From Isosphaeraceae bacterium (GTDB lineage Bacteria; Planctomycetota; Planctomycetia; Isosphaerales; Isosphaeraceae), in the NCBI GenBank assembly GCA_025356475.1, contig JANXSX010000005.1, forward strand, positions 1 to 42,750: DNA of 42,750 bases, in the 5' to 3' direction. Below are positions 1 through 8,878 of the stretch, piece by piece (positions within the stretch are counted from its first letter, which is position 1; each line of letters starts with the position of its first letter). The translations under genes and the position numbers were made by a program. The notes under the pieces were generated by a model that worked only from the letters and a program-made list of their open reading frames with translations, had not been told where the DNA came from and searched no databases.

Positions 1-135
1 TTACGCAGTTGGTTGACAGGCGGCGACAGGTGCATGGGGCATTGGGATGATCAGGCGAAGCAGGTAGTCACCACTGACCTCTCCACCCGCCCAATTGGCT
101 CACACTTCGGCAGTAGGTGCAAGCCAACTGCGTAA
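1..135. repeat. Short inverted repeat upstream of the acyltransferase gene
   Basis: Bases 1-14 and the reverse complement of 122-135 match at 13 of 14 positions (core TTACGCAGTTGG), enclosing about 107 bp. The left arm touches the window edge, so it may be longer. No coding sequence is evident between the arms. It could be the end of a small element or chance, and the function is unknown. Confidence 0.4.
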
Positions 136-147
136 CTCCTATACTCA

Positions 148-1284
148 ATGCAGTTGGAGCACGTAGCGTCGGGCCCAAGTTGCGTCTACCCGAGGCCCGA
201 TTGGGTAGAAAAGGGTCGCATACCATGCTTGGACGGTCTGCGGGCGATCTCGATTCTGCTCGTTTTGGGTTTTCATGCAAGCGGAACTGAAGGTTTCCCA
301 TCGTCGGAGTGGCTTCGGAGCTTGCTCCGACATGGCGGTGTGGGGGTGGATGTCTTCTTCGTGATTTCGGGCTTTCTGATCACTCTTCTGCTCTTCCGCG
401 AGCAGGATCGCACAGGCCGAATTTCACTCTGCAAGTTCTATATTCGGAGGTCGTTGCGAATTCTGCCTGCAATGTTTGCCTATTTAGCCTTCGTCGCGTT
501 GCTTCAGGCGATGGGGATCGCATCTCTGAGTACCATAGATTGGGTAGTGGCCCTGACATACACGGCGAACTTCCACGGCACCTTTTCTCATGGCGCCCAG
601 CCGATTGAACATCTGTGGAGTCTCTCGGTCGAGGAGCACTTCTATCTGATATGGCCTCCAATCCTTGTGTTACTCGGGACAAAGCGGGCTCGACCGATGT
701 TAGTCGCGGTCGTCTTGGCAAGCCCTGCGATCCGCATGGCCCTGTGGTATTTCACCCAGCATCGAGTCGACCTGTCCCGCGTCACCCCATCGCGGTTGGA
801 CACGATTGCGATGGGCTGCTTGCTCGCCGTAGTGTGCCGCGAGCCTCGTGCACAGTCCCTCCTGAGGCGGTTGGGAGACCATTCAGGCTTAGTGGTCGTG
901 GGGAGCCTTGGTTGTGTTATTATCTCCGAAAGCGTCCTTAGTCGGTCGGGTAACTACCAGATCCTATTCGCCCAGACTGTTATGGCCCTGGCGCTGGCAA
1001 CGATCATCGCAGCCTGCGTTTACGGCGAACGAACCCTCCTCGGTTGGTTACTCGAGAACCGAATTCTCGCTATGATTGGTATCATTTCGTATAGTCTCTA
1101 CCTCTGGCAGCAGCCCTTCCTCTGGTCCTCAGGGGATTGGGTCGGTTCCCGTTGGCCGCTGAATATTTGCCTGGCAGTCCTCACTGCCTCCCTGTCGTAC
1201 TGGGTTGTCGAGCGGCCATTTCTAACCCTGAAGAGTCGCTTCGTCTCCCGCCAGGATGTAGCCGCCATAACGCCTGAGGGCTGA
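148..1284 (+). CDS. Acyltransferase 3 family (OafA/YrhL-like) membrane protein
   Basis: This 378-aa integral membrane protein of the acyltransferase-3 family probably transfers acetyl or another acyl group to a surface sugar, such as O-antigen or exopolysaccharide. Near the N-terminus it has the family signature: GLRAISILLVLGFHA, with the presumed catalytic His, followed by GVDVFFVISGFLI. The rest is a series of hydrophobic segments, roughly ten, ending with a membrane segment and WVVERPF, a usual C-terminal pattern. The length fits the core domain alone, with no SGNH extension. The ATG at 148 is used because it precedes the first conserved motif, but there is no strong ribosome binding site. 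No other polysaccharide gene is adjacent, so the substrate cannot be inferred. Confidence 0.88.
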   Translation: MQLEHVASGPSCVYPRPDWVEKGRIPCLDGLRAISILLVLGFHASGTEGFPSSEWLRSLLRHGGVGVDVFFVISGFLITLLLFREQDRTGRISLCKFYIRRSLRILPAMFAYLAFVALLQAMGIASLSTIDWVVALTYTANFHGTFSHGAQPIEHLWSLSVEEHFYLIWPPILVLLGTKRARPMLVAVVLASPAIRMALWYFTQHRVDLSRVTPSRLDTIAMGCLLAVVCREPRAQSLLRRLGDHSGLVVVGSLGCVIISESVLSRSGNYQILFAQTVMALALATIIAACVYGERTLLGWLLENRILAMIGIISYSLYLWQQPFLWSSGDWVGSRWPLNICLAVLTASLSYWVVERPFLTLKSRFVSRQDVAAITPEG

Positions 1285-1366
1285 CGGGCACTCTTGTGCT
1301 TGGCCGGACTGTGATCGAGGATTATTCTAGAGGGGAGAGGTGTTTCATTTTTCGCCCAATATTTGA

Positions 1367-1563
1367 GACTCCTCGCTGATCCCCACCACGCTTTCGACGT
1401 AAGTCCCAATGGTAGAGATGGTTAGTCGCGGTTTTTGGCGTTCTCGACCGGGTTCCGGCGAACTCCAGGAGCTCGATCCCGTATCACTCTAATCTGGGCC
1501 TGAATTCCTCGGGAGATCGTCGAAAATATCCATTCGTACACTGGTGGGGATCAGCGAGGAGTC
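1367..1563. repeat. MITE-like element with perfect 22-bp terminal inverted repeats
   Basis: Bases 1367-1388 are exactly the reverse complement of 1542-1563, with no mismatch in 22 bases. They enclose about 150 bp of non-coding sequence. The left arm begins GACTCCTCGCTGATCC. The size and perfect ends resemble a miniature inverted-repeat element, but no transposase or certain target-site duplication is seen here. A folded RNA structure is the alternative. Confidence 0.6.
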
Positions 1564-1617
1564 ACCGATTTCTCGCCCATTCACGAATTACTCTGCCTTA
1601 CGGATCACGCACCAAAA

Positions 1618-1795
1618 CTCGTTCCCACGTTCCTCCGTGGGAATGCCGCCCGGGACGCTCCTGCGTCCCCGGTTGAGTCCTGGAAGCACTCATCCGCCAG
1701 GCCGGGGTTGCACTACGATCTCACTCGCGGTCCGGGATCGAGAACGACGCAGGAGCGTCGCAGACTGCATTCCCACGGAGGACCGTGGGAACGAG
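1618..1795. repeat. Palindromic dispersed-type repeat, 50-bp arms
   Basis: Bases 1618-1667 and the reverse complement of 1746-1795 align over 50 bp with only a few mismatches. Each arm also contains its own hairpin, with CGTTCCCACG pairing with CGTGGGAA about eight bases later. That is the form of the dispersed 'CGTTCCCACG...CGTGGGAA' palindromes I know from planctomycete and other environmental genomes. Two copies in opposite orientation flank a spacer of about 78 bp. It is probably a repeat of the REP/MITE sort. Confidence 0.65.
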
Positions 1796-2049
1796 TCTCG
1801 TGAGCAGATCGGCTCAAAAAGAGGGAGGTTATTTCGTCAGCGTTCCGCAGGATGAAATCCATCGGGCTTTGCAACTTGTATCGAACGCGTGACCTCGGCA
1901 TCCGAGCAGCCATCGTCCAATCCTGTGGTCATGCTCGCTTGATCCGAGTAAGATAAGATTTCAATGGCAAGCGTCCGGGGTCGGCGTTTGTCGTGTGAGC
2001 AAGAGTAAGGTTTGGTCCGCGAAGTTCACGGACGCAAGGGAGCGGCCCG

Positions 2050-3453
2050 ATGTCCATGGCGCCGGAAGCAAATGCCCGACTGCAGCGGGCGATGACCTAT
2101 TTCAACTATGGTAATGATGCCGCCCAGAAGAATAACTTCGACTACGCGGTCCAGATGTACCAGGATGCCTGCAAGCTCGATCCCGAGGAAATTAAATACC
2201 GGAACGCCCTCCGAGGGGTGGCCAGACGGAAATTCGAGAACAATCCCTCGAAGGTCGGCTGGATGGTCGGCACCAAGACCGGCCCGATCAAGCTGCGAGC
2301 GCGGACCGCACGTGCCCAGAGCAAATGGGCTCAGGTGATTGAGGTCTGCGAGGAAGCCTTCGTCGTCAATCCTTGGGATGTCGAAGCCGCCCGCCTCGCT
2401 GCGGAAGCTGCCGAACATCTCGAACTGCTCAAACTCGCCCAGTGGTTCCTGGAAACTGTCCAGAACGTCGCTGATGACGCCGAGTTCTTCCGGACCCTCG
2501 CCGCGATCCATGAGAAGAATAAGGACTGGCAAAAAGCGATCGTCGCGTTCGAAAGGGTCAAGAAAATCGACCCGACCGACGAGTACGCCTTACGGAAAAT
2601 CAACTCGCTGGCCGCCGACGCAACCATCCATAAGTCTGGCGGTTATGGCGAGGCGAGCCGCAGGAACCCCACTCCGGGCAACTCCGGACCCGAGGTCGAA
2701 GCCAAGCCCGACGCGGAGGAACTGCGCCGGCAGCAACTTTCGCCCGAAGATCGGCTTCGTTTGGCAATCAAGGAGGATCCGACCCGGGTCGGCCCCTACC
2801 TGGAACTTGCCGAGACCCAGAAGTATAAGGGCCAGCTTGACGAGGCTGAGCAGACTCTGGCTCAAGGGTTGAAAGCCATCCCCGGCGAGACCTTGTTGCA
2901 ATCGATCCACGCCGAGGTCCAATTGCTCCGGCTGAGGCGGGCGGTGGAAGGTTGGACCAAACGGGTCGCCAAAGATCCGAATGATAGCGCCGCTAGGACC
3001 AAGCTCGACCAGTTGACAGTTATCCTTAACGACTATGAGGTCAAGGACTTACGTCGACGAATGGGCCAGAGACCCGACGACCTGGGGCTGCACCTGGAAC
3101 TCGGCAAACTGTTCGCACGTCAGGGGAAACACGACGAGGCGATCGGCGAGTTTCAAAAGGCTCGAACGAGCCTCCCGCACAAGGTCGAAGCCCTTTTCAA
3201 CGCGGGTCGATCGTTCGAAGCCAATGGTGCCCTCAAGCTGGCAGAACGAAATTACGAGGAGGCGCTCCGGGCAGTCGATGCCGAAGACATGGTGATGTTC
3301 AACGCGTTGCACTATCAAATGGGCCGGATCTCCGAGTCGCAAGGCAACATCCAGAAGGCAGAAGACCACTACAATGAGGTGGCTGCCAACGACTATGGGT
3401 ATCTGGACGTGGCCCAGCGACTTCGTGGCTTGAATTCGCCGCCGAGTTCGTGA
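2050..3453 (+). CDS. TPR-repeat protein
   Basis: This 467-aa protein is built of tetratricopeptide repeats, a protein-protein interaction scaffold. Helical repeat pairs appear at about residues 12-45 (NYGNDAAQKNNFDYAVQMYQDACKLDP), 85-185, 235-275 and 330-440 (LGKLFARQGKHDEAIGEFQKA). A charged linker near 200-230 is poor in repeats. There is no signal peptide or membrane segment, so it is probably cytoplasmic. An AAGGGAG motif seven bases before the ATG at 2050 supports this start; an in-frame ATG lies two codons later. It precedes rpsT by under 100 bp on the same strand. I cannot name a partner. Confidence 0.85.
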   Translation: MSMAPEANARLQRAMTYFNYGNDAAQKNNFDYAVQMYQDACKLDPEEIKYRNALRGVARRKFENNPSKVGWMVGTKTGPIKLRARTARAQSKWAQVIEVCEEAFVVNPWDVEAARLAAEAAEHLELLKLAQWFLETVQNVADDAEFFRTLAAIHEKNKDWQKAIVAFERVKKIDPTDEYALRKINSLAADATIHKSGGYGEASRRNPTPGNSGPEVEAKPDAEELRRQQLSPEDRLRLAIKEDPTRVGPYLELAETQKYKGQLDEAEQTLAQGLKAIPGETLLQSIHAEVQLLRLRRAVEGWTKRVAKDPNDSAARTKLDQLTVILNDYEVKDLRRRMGQRPDDLGLHLELGKLFARQGKHDEAIGEFQKARTSLPHKVEALFNAGRSFEANGALKLAERNYEEALRAVDAEDMVMFNALHYQMGRISESQGNIQKAEDHYNEVAANDYGYLDVAQRLRGLNSPPSS

Positions 3454-3530
3454 TACAGTGCAGTTTTCCCCGGAATCTCTCCCGGTGGAACCAGGTTCAG
3501 TGGATTGGATCGAAAACGCAGGGAAATCTC

Positions 3531-3815
3531 ATGCCGACGAGCGCCTCCGCAATTAAGCGACTGAAGCAGAGCAAAAAGCGCCGGCTGCGGAACCGGATTG
3601 CCAAGAAGATCATTCGAACCTTGACCAAGCGGTCGATGGTTGCACTGAACGAAAAGAACTTCGAAAAGGCCGAGGCCGACTTCCGGGGCGCGATCTGCAA
3701 GATCGACAAAGCGGGTGCCCGTCGTGTCCTCCACCCCAACACCGCCTCCCGTCGCAAGAGCAAGCTGACCCGCGAGTACACCGCAGCCGTCGGGCGAGCA
3801 CGGGCCTCCGCCTAA
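3531..3815 (+). CDS. rpsT: 30S ribosomal protein S20
   Basis: This 94-aa basic protein of the S20 family binds 16S rRNA in the body of the small subunit. The family pattern is clear: an N-terminal Lys/Arg-rich helix (SAIKRLKQSKKRRLRN), then KKIIRTLTKR, and the C-terminal block GARRVLHPNTASRRKSKL, which matches the conserved 'G.lhkn.AarrkSrL' region. The length is normal. The frame is open upstream to 3450, but the ATG at 3531 has an AGGGA seven bases before it and gives a normal N-terminus. It stands alone, as rpsT often does. Confidence 0.95.
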   Translation: MPTSASAIKRLKQSKKRRLRNRIAKKIIRTLTKRSMVALNEKNFEKAEADFRGAICKIDKAGARRVLHPNTASRRKSKLTREYTAAVGRARASA

Positions 3816-4133
3816 ATTCGCTTCTGATGTCCATCGCCCGGCGTGAGATGGGGATTGGCTTGCGACTTACCCAGTCGTCGGCAGCTCCCCAATTCACGTC
3901 GTTTTTCGTTCGAAGCGGTCCCCCCCTCGAACTGGCAACATCTGAGGAGATTGGTCCTCGCCGATTGTGCTGCTCTTGAGAGGGGCTCCAGGAACAATGG
4001 ACAAGAACGAATTCTCTGGGGGAGCAGGGCTAGGATTGACCCGTCCGGTCGTTTAGTATGGTCGAGAGTGGGACTCCGTCCACACCTCTCCGCTGACTCA
4101 ATCGACCGACTTCCCCGAGAATCAGGCTCCGGC
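3816..4133 (+). other. 318-bp gap between rpsT and hisF
   Basis: The hisF frame is open through much of this gap, but its translation is low-complexity and Arg/Ser-rich and unlike any HisF extension. I read it as non-coding leader sequence. I see no convincing terminator or promoter. A TTGACC at 4036 and a TAGTAT at 4054 are only 12 bases apart, too close for a standard promoter. Confidence 0.5.
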
Positions 4134-4934
4134 ATGCTTGCCAAGCGGATCATCCCGTGTCTTGATGTTGACGCTGGTCGCGTGGTCAAAGGGACCAATT
4201 TCCTCCGGTTGCGCGATGCGGGCGACCCCGTCGAGGTCGCCTCACGCTATGAACTGGAAGGGGCCGACGAACTCGTCTTCCTCGACATCACCGCGAGTGT
4301 CGAACAGCGAGGGATCATCCTCGACGTCGTGCGGCGGACGGCGGAAGTCTGCTTCATGCCGGTCACGGTCGGGGGTGGGATCACAACGCTCGAACACATC
4401 CGGGCTCTGCTTTCGGCAGGTGCCGACAAGGTCTCGATCAACACCGCCGCTGTGCTTGACCCTGGGTTCGTCCGAGCGGCAGCCCGCAGGTTCGGCTCGC
4501 AGTGCATCGTCGTAAATATTGACCCTAAAAGGGTTTATGACTATTCAGGCGGCGAGAAGTGGGAGGTTCACACCCACGGCGGTCGGAAACCGACCGGTCT
4601 CGAGGCTGTGGCCTGGGCGCGTGAGGTCGAGCGCCTGGGTGCAGGTGAGATTGTGCTGACCAGCATGGATGCTGACGGGACCAAAGCCGGTTATGATTTG
4701 CCCATGACTCGCGCGGTGGCCGACGCGGTTGAGATTCCGGTCGTGGCCTCGGGAGGAGCAGGAGGGCCGGAGCACTTGCGGGCCGCCCTGATGGAGGGCG
4801 GGGCAAGCGCCGCGCTCGCCGCCAGCATCTTTCACTTCCGTGAGTTCTCGATCGCTGAAACCAAGGCTTTTCTGGCGCGAAAAGGGGTCCCCGTCCGGCT
4901 CCCGACCCAAGAGGGTTGGGTGGCGGCATCGTAG
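4134..4934 (+). CDS. hisF: Imidazole glycerol phosphate synthase, cyclase subunit HisF
   Basis: HisF closes the imidazole ring. With ammonia from HisH it converts PRFAR to imidazole glycerol phosphate and AICAR, in histidine biosynthesis. The 266-aa product begins [19 protein letters not shown]. Both catalytic aspartates are at the standard positions, Asp11 (CLDVDAG) and Asp130 (VVNIDPKR). Phosphate-binding glycines are seen in TVGGGI and ASGGAGG. It is about ten residues longer than usual, mainly at the C-terminus. The start is the ATG at 4134, which gives the canonical N-terminus. No other his gene is nearby, so the pathway genes appear scattered. Confidence 0.96.
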   Translation: MLAKRIIPCLDVDAGRVVKGTNFLRLRDAGDPVEVASRYELEGADELVFLDITASVEQRGIILDVVRRTAEVCFMPVTVGGGITTLEHIRALLSAGADKVSINTAAVLDPGFVRAAARRFGSQCIVVNIDPKRVYDYSGGEKWEVHTHGGRKPTGLEAVAWAREVERLGAGEIVLTSMDADGTKAGYDLPMTRAVADAVEIPVVASGGAGGPEHLRAALMEGGASAALAASIFHFREFSIAETKAFLARKGVPVRLPTQEGWVAAS

Positions 4935-5037
4935 GCTCCTCCCCAAAACAACACCAGAGTGGGCCAGCCCCACTCTCGCTCTATCCTCCTTTTTCTGCTC
5001 TGAATGCAGCGCGACCCCTCCAGCGGAGTGACTGCCC

Positions 5038-6195
5038 ATGTCGACCGTGATCGAGCCCGTTATCGAAGTGATGCCGAACGAGCCCGAGGCCAATAAGCTC
5101 TTCCGGATGGTGATGAAGTTCAAGGGATCTGACCTTCACCTGAAGGTCGGCCTGGCACCGGCAATGCGGTTGGCGGGGGTGCTTCGCCAGATGCAGTTGC
5201 CCTCCCTGTCAATCGCCGACATGGAACGCCTGATGTTTCCGCTCCTGAGCGGGCGGCAACGGACGATTCTCGAAGAGACGGGTGGCGTCGACTTCGCACA
5301 TATCGTATTCGAGCCCAACGGCGAAGAAACCCGGTTCCGTGTCAATCTGTTCCGCCAGCGAGGTCGGCTCAGCCTGGTGGCTCGGCGGGTCAGTACGTCG
5401 ATCCCCAACTTTGAAGGCCTGGGCCTGCCGCCAATCTTGTCCGAGATCACCAAGGCCGACCAAGGGATCATTATCCTCGCCGGTGTCACAGGCTCAGGAA
5501 AATCGACGACGATTGCCTCGATGCTTCAATATGTGAATACAACAGAACGTTGCCATATTGTCACAATCGAAGACCCGATCGAGTTCACTTTCAAGGACGA
5601 CAAGTCGATCATCAACCAGCGAGAGGTCGGCATCGACGTCATCGACTGGGACACCGCCTTGAAGCATGCGGTGCGGCAAGACCCCGATATCATTCTGGTC
5701 GGTGAAATGCGTGACCGCGACACGTTTAGCGCTGCCCTTCACGCGGCAGAAACCGGTCACCTTGTGTTCGGAACCATTCACGCGTCGAGTGCTCCTTCGA
5801 CGATCAGTCGTATTCTCGACTTGTTCCCGCAGGACATGCACCCGGCGATGCGGCAGAACTTGGCGTTCAACCTCAAGTGCGTGATCGCCCAAAAACTGCT
5901 GCCAACGACCAAGGAATGGGCTGCGAATACCGGCCAGACCCGGGTTCCTACCTGCGAAATCATGCGAATGAACCCCACGGTTCGGAAGCTGATCTTGACC
6001 GAGGAAGACATCAAACTCGGCGACGCGATCCGGATCGGTAAGGAAGAGGGGATGATGGATTTCACCGAGAGCTTGCGGCTGCTCTGCGTTGCGGAGAAGA
6101 TCGAACGTTCGACCGCATTTGAGGTCGCCCCCAGCCCTGAGTCGTTGAAGATGGCGCTCAAAGGTATTACGATCGCTCAGCCTGGTATCTTGTGA
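5038..6195 (+). CDS. pilT: Type IV pilus retraction ATPase PilT
   Basis: This 385-aa hexameric ATPase of the T2SS/T4P superfamily is the PilT type, which powers pilus retraction. The N-terminal domain (about 15-125) has the family SDLHLKVG start. The ATPase core has Walker A GVTGSGKST at 149-157, the Asp box (TIEDPIEF), Walker B (DPDIILVGEMRD) and the His box (TGHLVFGTIHA). The C-terminal part has a PilT-like RKLILTEED segment in place of AIRNLIRE. There is no membrane segment. A GGAG lies about ten bases before the ATG. It is followed closely by a second ATPase gene and a CvpA-like gene, probably one transcription unit. PilU-type function is not excluded. Confidence 0.9.
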   Translation: MSTVIEPVIEVMPNEPEANKLFRMVMKFKGSDLHLKVGLAPAMRLAGVLRQMQLPSLSIADMERLMFPLLSGRQRTILEETGGVDFAHIVFEPNGEETRFRVNLFRQRGRLSLVARRVSTSIPNFEGLGLPPILSEITKADQGIIILAGVTGSGKSTTIASMLQYVNTTERCHIVTIEDPIEFTFKDDKSIINQREVGIDVIDWDTALKHAVRQDPDIILVGEMRDRDTFSAALHAAETGHLVFGTIHASSAPSTISRILDLFPQDMHPAMRQNLAFNLKCVIAQKLLPTTKEWAANTGQTRVPTCEIMRMNPTVRKLILTEEDIKLGDAIRIGKEEGMMDFTESLRLLCVAEKIERSTAFEVAPSPESLKMALKGITIAQPGIL

Positions 6196-6302
6196 GTCTC
6201 GAACACGATGGTCCTGGACGACCGGCGACGGGCCAAACATACTTGGTCGTCGCGGCTTGGTCGTCCGGTCTTCTTTCCTCCCAGCGTTGGAGCACGGCTT
6301 CG

Positions 6303-8048
6303 ATGATCCGTCCGCGCCTCGCCCTGGTGGCGACGTTCGCCCTGGCTTGCTTCGGTCTCACCGCCGGAGCCGACGCCGCCACGCTGCTTGACAGCCTCCT
6401 CGCACAAGCGGCTGTGATGCCACGAGGGCCTGGTCTTTACTTGAACTTGTTCAAGTTCTTACCCGTTCTAGGCACCTACCTGCTCTGGAGCTGGACCACC
6501 CACTGGGTGGACGACGACACCCGTGAGTTGAACAACATCCGCTTCGAGGTCTGGAACTCGGTCGTCTTCCTCTCGGGCATCCTCGGCTTGACGCTGGTCC
6601 TTTGCCTACCGATCTTCCCGCTCGGTATGGGATTGCTGTCACTCGCCTACCTCGTCCCCCTGCTGAGCTACGTCTATGTACGTAACCAGATGGTCCCGGA
6701 CGACTCAAAGGTTCTGACCCCCTACCATATGGGCGAAGTCCTCAACGACCTCATGAACAAGGTGGGGATGAAGGGGATCTTCAACCGGAATAGCGGCTCG
6801 ACCGACCGTTCCGGCCCGCCGATCACCTTCATCGGCAAGAGCCAGGGTTCCATCAAAGCCGACCCGAACCGTCTCGCTCAGGCCGAAGAGTCGCGTTCCT
6901 ACATGTCGGCCAAAGAGCTGGTCTACGATGCCGTCCTCCGTCGTGCATCCGATATCCATCTTGAGCCAACCTCCGAACAAATGTCGATTCGTTACCGAAT
7001 TGACGGCATCTTGCATGCAGCCGAGCCGTTCGATCGTCCCACCGGCGATGCTGTGCTCAACGTGTTCAAAGTGCTGGCCGCGATGGACATCTCCGAGAAA
7101 CGTAAGCCGCAGGACGGCTCGTTTGGTGCCAAGCTCGAAGGCCGTGACCTCGACTTTCGTGTGGCCACGTCCGGCTCGAAGTCGGGCGAAAAGATGGTCA
7201 TGCGTATTCTCGATAGCGGCACGTCCGTCGCCCGTCTCGACGAAGTCGGGATGAGGCCGAAGATGATCGCCGAGGTCCGGGCACTCGTCACCCAGCCGCA
7301 CGGGATGTTCCTGCTCGCCGGTCCGACCGGGTCGGGCAAAACGACGACCCTCTACGCCGCTCTCCGCGAGATCGACCGCTTCCAGCGCAATATCATCACG
7401 GTCGAAGACCCGATCGAGTATCAGCTCGACAACATCACGCAGATGGAGATCAACACCAAGAGCGGCCAGACCTTCTCCGGCAGCTTGCGGTCGATCCTTC
7501 GTCAAGACCCCGACGTGATCATGATCGGCGAAATTCGAGACCAGGAAACGGCGACGATTTCCTGCCAAGCGGCAAACACCGGCCACATGGTCTTCTCGAC
7601 CGTCCACGCCAACGACTCCGTGACAGCCTTGTTCCGGCTCCTTGACCTGGGGGTTGAGCCGTTCTTGCTCGCCTCGGCGATCACAGCGATCCTCAGCCAG
7701 CGGCTGATCCGCGTGCTTGACGAGACCTGCAAAGAGCCCTACAAGCCCAAGCCCGAGTTCCTCAAGAAGGCGAATCTCCCTGCGGACAAGGTCGATGTCT
7801 TCTATCGGGTGCCGACCGATCCCGCGTTGCTTCCCCCGGGAAGTACGGGCTACCTAGGTCGAACCGGTATCTTCGAGCTGTTGGTCGTGACGGAGGCGAT
7901 GCGCGACATGATTCGCGACAATCCTTCGCTGAATGCGATCAAGGCCGAAGCCCGCAAGAACGGCATGGTCTACCTCCAGGAAGATGGCCTCCGACAGGTG
8001 ATCCAGGGCAAGACCTCAATCGACGAACTGCTCCGCGTGGTGAAGTAG
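6303..8048 (+). CDS. GspE/PilB-family ATPase with N-terminal membrane region
   Basis: This 581-aa assembly ATPase is related to PilB/GspE, which drive pilus extension or type II secretion. From about residue 200 the core is standard: SAKELVYDAVLRRASDIHLEP, Walker A GPTGSGKTT at 340-348, ITVEDPIEY, Walker B DPDVIMIGEIRD and TGHMVFSTVHAND. Two things are odd. Residues 1-130 hold a signal-like hydrophobic N-terminus and about three further membrane segments (about 49-66, 87-106, 107-126), in place of the soluble N-domain. The C-terminal zinc tetracysteine site is absent, with only Cys476 left. The frame is open back to a GTG at 6192, but the ATG at 6303 has a GGAG ten bases upstream and yields a clean signal-like start. 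It follows pilT. Confidence 0.85.
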   Translation: MIRPRLALVATFALACFGLTAGADAATLLDSLLAQAAVMPRGPGLYLNLFKFLPVLGTYLLWSWTTHWVDDDTRELNNIRFEVWNSVVFLSGILGLTLVLCLPIFPLGMGLLSLAYLVPLLSYVYVRNQMVPDDSKVLTPYHMGEVLNDLMNKVGMKGIFNRNSGSTDRSGPPITFIGKSQGSIKADPNRLAQAEESRSYMSAKELVYDAVLRRASDIHLEPTSEQMSIRYRIDGILHAAEPFDRPTGDAVLNVFKVLAAMDISEKRKPQDGSFGAKLEGRDLDFRVATSGSKSGEKMVMRILDSGTSVARLDEVGMRPKMIAEVRALVTQPHGMFLLAGPTGSGKTTTLYAALREIDRFQRNIITVEDPIEYQLDNITQMEINTKSGQTFSGSLRSILRQDPDVIMIGEIRDQETATISCQAANTGHMVFSTVHANDSVTALFRLLDLGVEPFLLASAITAILSQRLIRVLDETCKEPYKPKPEFLKKANLPADKVDVFYRVPTDPALLPPGSTGYLGRTGIFELLVVTEAMRDMIRDNPSLNAIKAEARKNGMVYLQEDGLRQVIQGKTSIDELLRVVK

Positions 8049-8107
8049 AGCCACCCGACGTTGTGACGCACAGAGATTCATCAACCTAACTGAGAGCTTA
8101 ACTTCCT

Positions 8108-8878
8108 ATGGGATCCACAGGAACCGATGTCGGGATCGTCGTCCTGATACTGGGAATTACTTATGCCTTGATGAGCGAAGGGCTCTGGGGCGCGGCATTG
8201 ATGTTCTTCAACGTGATCTTCGCGGGCATGATCGCGTTCAACTTCTACGAGCCGCTGGCGCTCCAAGTGGCGTCAAATGTCTCATTCGCAGCGGTTTATG
8301 CCGACAGTGTCTGCATGATGCTCATCTTTGCGATCTCGTTGGGGCTCTTGCGGGTCGCGACCGACTCGCTAGCACCGACGATGGTCCGGTTCCCCAAGCC
8401 GCTCTACGAGCTAGGCCGGATCTTCTTCGCCGCTGGTACCGCGTGCATCACAGTGGGAATCTTGCTCCTGGCCCTTGAGGCCTCGCCAATCTCGAAGAAG
8501 GTCCTGGGTTACATCGACTATAAGGCCGAGCCGCCGTTCAAGATGGGGCTCGACCGCCGCTTCCTAGCCTTCTTCCACTACTCGACCGGCTACCCGTTTG
8601 CCCGCTACGGCTCGGGCTATTCGGACACGGAATTCCCCAACACGTACGTGTTCGACCGCGAAGCCAAATGGCTTCTCGAACACCAGCAGGCAAGGCCCTA
8701 CGGTGAGGGGGATATCCTCGGTGGTGACGCAGCCGCGACACCGAAAGATGGAGACGCCGCCCCAGCCCCGGAGGGCTCTGCCGAATCCGCACCGGGAGGA
8801 AATGCAGGTCGCCCCGGCCCCGGCATCCCAGGCGGAACCGCAGGAGCTGCGATCGGCCTGGCTCCGACCAATCCCTGA
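8108..8878 (+). CDS. CvpA-like membrane protein
   Basis: This 256-aa membrane protein has about four hydrophobic segments in residues 1-130 (GIVVLILGITYALM, ALMFFNVIFAGMIAF, SVCMMLIFAISLGLL, FFAAGTACITVGILLLAL). That layout resembles CvpA, the colicin V production family. A soluble region follows (about 135-200). The C-terminal tail of about 50 residues is rich in Gly, Ala and Pro and probably disordered. The assignment rests on topology and overall resemblance, not on a strict motif. It lies 59 bp after the membrane-anchored ATPase gene on the same strand. The shared unit with pilT suggests a role at the membrane in pilus or secretion function, but this is inference. Confidence 0.6.
   Translation: MGSTGTDVGIVVLILGITYALMSEGLWGAALMFFNVIFAGMIAFNFYEPLALQVASNVSFAAVYADSVCMMLIFAISLGLLRVATDSLAPTMVRFPKPLYELGRIFFAAGTACITVGILLLALEASPISKKVLGYIDYKAEPPFKMGLDRRFLAFFHYSTGYPFARYGSGYSDTEFPNTYVFDREAKWLLEHQQARPYGEGDILGGDAAATPKDGDAAPAPEGSAESAPGGNAGRPGPGIPGGTAGAAIGLAPTNP

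Larger units (their letters stand above)
1285..2049. other. 765-bp gene-free stretch with two inverted-repeat elements
   Basis: No credible gene is visible on either strand. The stretch holds two inverted-repeat structures, listed separately at 1367-1563 and 1618-1795. Short reading frames across the second repeat are products of its palindromic sequence. The last 50 bases carry the ribosome binding site (AAGGGAG near 2036) of the following TPR gene. Confidence 0.7.

Noticed and set aside
1713-1913. Small minus-strand protein across the palindromic repeat
   Set aside because: Its sequence is dictated by the repeat itself, and there is no ribosome binding site or domain.
4036-4059. Sigma-70 promoter upstream of hisF
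   Set aside because: TTGACC and TAGTAT are separated by only 12 bases, well short of the usual 16-18.
3843-4133. Long N-terminal extension of HisF
   Set aside because: The frame is open, but the translation is unlike HisF, and the conserved N-terminus begins exactly at the ATG at 4134.
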